From assembly GCA_964392465.1 (NCBI GenBank), contig CAYMPC010000050.1:1-7165 (forward strand): a stretch of DNA of 7,165 nt. The letters are read 5' to 3'. Below, piece by piece: positions 5,262 to 7,165 of this stretch. Origin of the DNA: JAAXVZ01 sp964392465 (GTDB lineage Archaea; Nanobdellota; Nanobdellia; Woesearchaeales; GW2011-AR15). A program made the translations under genes and the position numbers. The notes under the pieces were generated by a model. That model had not been told where the DNA came from, searched no databases, and saw only the letters and a program-made list of their open reading frames with translations. How positions within the stretch are numbered: the first letter of the stretch is position 1; the number at the start of each line of letters is the position of its first letter.

Positions 5262-6356
5262 ATGACAGAAGAAAATCCAAATGTTCCTGAGAGGATAAAA
5301 AAGGTTTCAAACAATATTTACAGTGAAATAATAAAAGAGCAAAAACCAGAAATATCTATGCCATTGAGAAGTTTGGCAAATGTAACCTATGATGAGAAAG
5401 TAGGGTATTTTGAGCTTGATAACAAGTTCAAATCTAGGACATTGACTGCTTCAACAGTAAAGACCTTTGCCCAGACATTAAAAATGATGGCACTCTCAAA
5501 ATCAATTGTTGAAACAGATGACATTGCCACAAAAAGAGAGACTTATTATGTGAGCAAAAACTGGGGAGATGCCAGATTTCATGAACAAATGGAATCTGAT
5601 ACTGTTATGGATGACATTGAAGCTATGTTTATGGTTAATAGAGAGCAGCTAGGCTTTGTGCCAGAAGAAAAAGGTGGAGATGTTGCTGGAAAGCTTGTTG
5701 TCATAGATAAGGATACAGAATCAGGAAAAGAACTTAGGATAGATTGCACAAAATTCGGCTCTGGTGCTTACTCTATTCCAATTTCTGTTGAACATTTGAA
5801 ATTTGAGACAGATGCAAAATTCATTTTGGCTATTGAGACAGCAGGTATGTTCCAAAGACTTGTGAAACATGCTTATTGGAAAAAAGCAAATTGTATATTA
5901 ATGTCAATGGGAGGAGTACCAACAAGATCAGTAAGAAGGTTTATCAGAAGATTGGCAGATGAAAAAAAGATTCCTGTTTATGTCTTTACTGATGGTGATC
6001 CTTATGGATTTTTAAACATTTACAGAACATTTAAAGTTGGCTCTGGAAATGCCGCTCACATAAACAAATATTTCTGTGTTCCTCAGGCGAAGTTTTTTGG
6101 GATAACAACTCAGGATATAATAGATTATAAGCTGCCTACTCATCCATTGAAAGAAGTCGACATAAAAAGGATTAAGGATGGAATAAAGAATGATCCTTTT
6201 GTCAAGACATATAAGCAATGGGAAAAAGCTCTTATTGAAATGGCAAAGATGAAGAAAAGAGCAGAGCAGCAAGCTCTTGCGCAACATGGGCTTAATTTTG
6301 TCATAAGCAATTATCTGCCTGATAAATTAAAGAACCCTAAAACGTGGTTGCCGTAA
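5262..6356 (+). CDS. top6A: DNA topoisomerase VI subunit A (Spo11-like)
   Basis: DNA-cleaving subunit of topoisomerase VI and archaeal homologue of Spo11; it forms a heterotetramer with subunit B. At 364 residues it has the usual size. The winged-helix 5Y-CAP domain (about 30-140) carries the KRETYYVSK motif, with Tyr96 the likely nucleophile that forms the 5'-phosphotyrosyl bond (Tyr95 is adjacent). The Toprim domain follows: Glu192 in FILAIETAGMF and Asp244-Gly-Asp246 in TDGDPYGF are the Mg2+-binding acidic residues. GGVPTRSVRRFIRRL at 217-231 and the C-terminal FVISNYLPDKL are family-typical. The start at 5262 is set by the SD and by the family's normal N terminus (PNVPERIKKVSNNIYSEI). It is translated from the same mRNA as top6B. 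Its stop codon abuts the stop of the convergent thymidine kinase gene. Confidence 0.97.
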   Translation: MTEENPNVPERIKKVSNNIYSEIIKEQKPEISMPLRSLANVTYDEKVGYFELDNKFKSRTLTASTVKTFAQTLKMMALSKSIVETDDIATKRETYYVSKNWGDARFHEQMESDTVMDDIEAMFMVNREQLGFVPEEKGGDVAGKLVVIDKDTESGKELRIDCTKFGSGAYSIPISVEHLKFETDAKFILAIETAGMFQRLVKHAYWKKANCILMSMGGVPTRSVRRFIRRLADEKKIPVYVFTDGDPYGFLNIYRTFKVGSGNAAHINKYFCVPQAKFFGITTQDIIDYKLPTHPLKEVDIKRIKDGIKNDPFVKTYKQWEKALIEMAKMKKRAEQQALAQHGLNFVISNYLPDKLKNPKTWLP

Positions 6357-6959
6357 TTATTCTCTAGGTATCCAATGATCAACACAGGCAGGAGCGTACA
6401 TTTCCTTTCCGCCAACATTTACGGTTTGTCCTGTTTTTTTCAACTTTTGACTTCTGGTTGCAGGAAAAGGACATTTATAACATACTGCGGTAAATGATTG
6501 ATAAACATCAACAATAGAAACAAAATCTGCAACTGTCCCTTTTCCATCTGAGAAAGGAAAGGGTTTTCCAGAGCTTGTAAGATTAAGAGCTGCAAGATAT
6601 ACATTTGTTCCCAAAGTAACAAGCTCTCTTGAAACCTTTATTATTCCTGAATCTAAAAAAATTGCTTCATCAACAAAAACATTTCTGACTCTTCTCTCTA
6701 AATTACGAGTAATATATTCTTCAAATAGTTCAGAAGAATCATTTACAGGGATGGCATTCACTTGTACTCCATCATGAGAACATACATTTTCAAGTGAATA
6801 TCTTGTATCAGATGCACTTTTGAAGATGAAAGAATTTTGATTGGCGTGTATACTTCTCCTGTAATCATGAACAAGTTGGTCTGTTTTCCCAGCAAACATA
6901 GGTCCTAAATACCAAGTTACTATGCCTTTTTTTCTGTTATGATTTGTTAGAACATCCAT
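6357..6959 (-). CDS. tdk: Thymidine kinase, type II (TK1-like)
   Basis: Phosphorylates thymidine to dTMP in nucleotide salvage. Numbering from the TTG at 6962, the P-loop is GPMFAGKT (20-27), a SHDG motif stands at 62-65, and Walker B VFVDEAIF (95-102) contains the general base Glu99. The family's usual DEAQF reads DEAIF here. The structural zinc site is formed by Cys161 and Cys164 (CYKC), with Cys193 and His196 near the end. GGKEMY at 184-189 belongs to the thymidine-binding lasso region. The ATG at 6959 is preferred (200 residues); TTG at 6962 adds one residue. A TATA box lies 27 nt upstream, so the mRNA is leaderless. The gene converges on top6A with no intervening base. Confidence 0.93.
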   Translation of the reverse strand: MDVLTNHNRKKGIVTWYLGPMFAGKTDQLVHDYRRSIHANQNSFIFKSASDTRYSLENVCSHDGVQVNAIPVNDSSELFEEYITRNLERRVRNVFVDEAIFLDSGIIKVSRELVTLGTNVYLAALNLTSSGKPFPFSDGKGTVADFVSIVDVYQSFTAVCYKCPFPATRSQKLKKTGQTVNVGGKEMYAPACVDHWIPRE

Positions 6960-6980
6960 CAAAAAGCAAAAAATAACTGA

Positions 6981-6992
6981 TTATATTTAAAT
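6981..6992 (-). promoter_or_regulatory. TATA box of the thymidine kinase gene
   Basis: On the minus strand ATTTAAATATAA is centred about 27 nt before the ATG at 6959. No SD is seen before the start, consistent with a leaderless mRNA. Confidence 0.6.
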
Positions 6993-7031
6993 CTTCGTGA
7001 ATTAAGTGAATTAACAAGGATTTATCCAAAA

Positions 7032-7040
7032 GTTTTAAAA
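7032..7040 (+). promoter_or_regulatory. TATA box of the tRNA-Arg gene
   Basis: GTTTTAAAA is centred about 30 nt before the first base of the tRNA at 7066. The spacer 6963-7065 thus holds two divergent promoters, for thymidine kinase and the tRNA. Confidence 0.5.
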
Positions 7041-7065
7041 TGCTTTCTTAATTCTTAGTCAATAT

Positions 7066-7154
7066 GGCCTAGTAGCTCAGCTTGGATAGAGCGGCAGCCT
7101 TCTATACTCTTTGAAGAGAGCTGAAGGTCGGGGGTTCAAATCCTCCCTAGGCCG
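7066..7154 (+). tRNA. tRNA-Arg(UCU) with a 14-nt intron
   Basis: The acceptor stem is GGCCTAG with CTAGGCC (7 bp), discriminator base G73 at 7154, and no encoded CCA. The D stem GCTC/GAGC is perfect with G18 G19 at 7084-7085. The T stem GGGGG/CCTCC has one G-U pair and loop TTCAAAT. The variable loop is AGGTC. Removing 7105-7118 gives the seven-base anticodon loop CUUCUAA with anticodon UCU (7101-7103), decoding AGA/AGG. A20 (7086), C35 and U36 agree with known arginine identity elements. The anticodon stem pairs at four positions, but 27-43 is G-A. The mature tRNA would be 75 nt before CCA addition. Confidence 0.93.
7105..7118 (+). other. tRNA intron at position 37/38
   Basis: Bases 32-35 of the tRNA (CTTC, 7099-7102) pair perfectly with GAAG at 7113-7116, forming the 4-bp central helix of a bulge-helix-bulge. 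The bulges are T7103-A7104-T7105 and A7117-G7118-A7119, with cuts after the second base of each. The remaining loop 7106-7112 is only 7 nt, so the inner helix is at most one A-T pair. Confidence 0.8.
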
Positions 7155-7155
7155 C

Positions 7156-7162
7156 TTTTTTT
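7156..7162 (+). terminator. Oligo-T terminator of the tRNA gene
   Basis: T7 begins two bases after the discriminator base. Confidence 0.6.
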
Positions 7163-7165
7163 ATT

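Noticed and set aside
6012..6287. Minus-strand ORF of 91 codons
   Set aside because: It is antisense to the conserved Toprim and C-terminal regions of top6A.

Overview
The window reads as a piece of an AT-rich archaeal genome, most likely a DPANN-type lineage (Woesearchaeota/Pacearchaeota-like) recovered from a metagenome. The archaeal assignment rests on adjacent genes for both subunits of DNA topoisomerase VI, an intron-containing tRNA-Arg gene without an encoded CCA, TATA boxes 26-29 nt upstream of start codons (leaderless transcripts), and oligo-T terminators. Two runs of exactly ten N (2610-2619 and 3180-3189) mark assembly joins. The lineage below domain level is inference.

Layout. 1-826 is the 3' part of a multi-pass membrane protein resembling GT-C glycosyltransferases, cut by the window edge. 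989-1270 encodes a small four-cysteine zinc-ribbon protein with a lysine-rich tail. 1385-1983 is a two-gene redox operon: a CPFC thioredoxin-like protein followed by a CPYC glutaredoxin. 2038-2382 encodes a small winged-helix regulator. Converging on it, 2409-3060 (minus) encodes a CARF-like Rossmann domain plus winged-helix regulator. The first N run interrupts that gene, but its 3' half reads straight on when the N are removed. 3061-3463 holds a symmetric TATA box, a short structured stretch, the second N run and the 3' end of an unidentified ORF. 3464-6356 is the top6B-top6A operon. 6357-6959 (minus) is a type II thymidine kinase whose stop codon abuts the top6A stop with no spacer. 7066-7154 is tRNA-Arg(UCU) with a 14-nt intron.

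How the parts fit. Topoisomerase VI B (GHKL ATPase) and A (Spo11-like cleavage subunit) form one type IIB enzyme and are translationally linked. Thymidine kinase feeds dTMP salvage. The two redox proteins probably share substrates or act in sequence, and the neighbouring winged-helix protein has an N-terminal cysteine pair, so a redox-responsive role is possible but unproven. The CARF-like regulator has the same overall architecture as Csa3-type CRISPR regulators, yet no CRISPR repeats or cas genes are visible here.

Expression signals follow a consistent archaeal pattern. First genes of transcription units have a TATA box close to the start codon and no Shine-Dalgarno (SD) sequence. The second genes of both operons (glutaredoxin, top6A) have a clear SD. 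No insertion sequence, CRISPR array or long repeat was seen.
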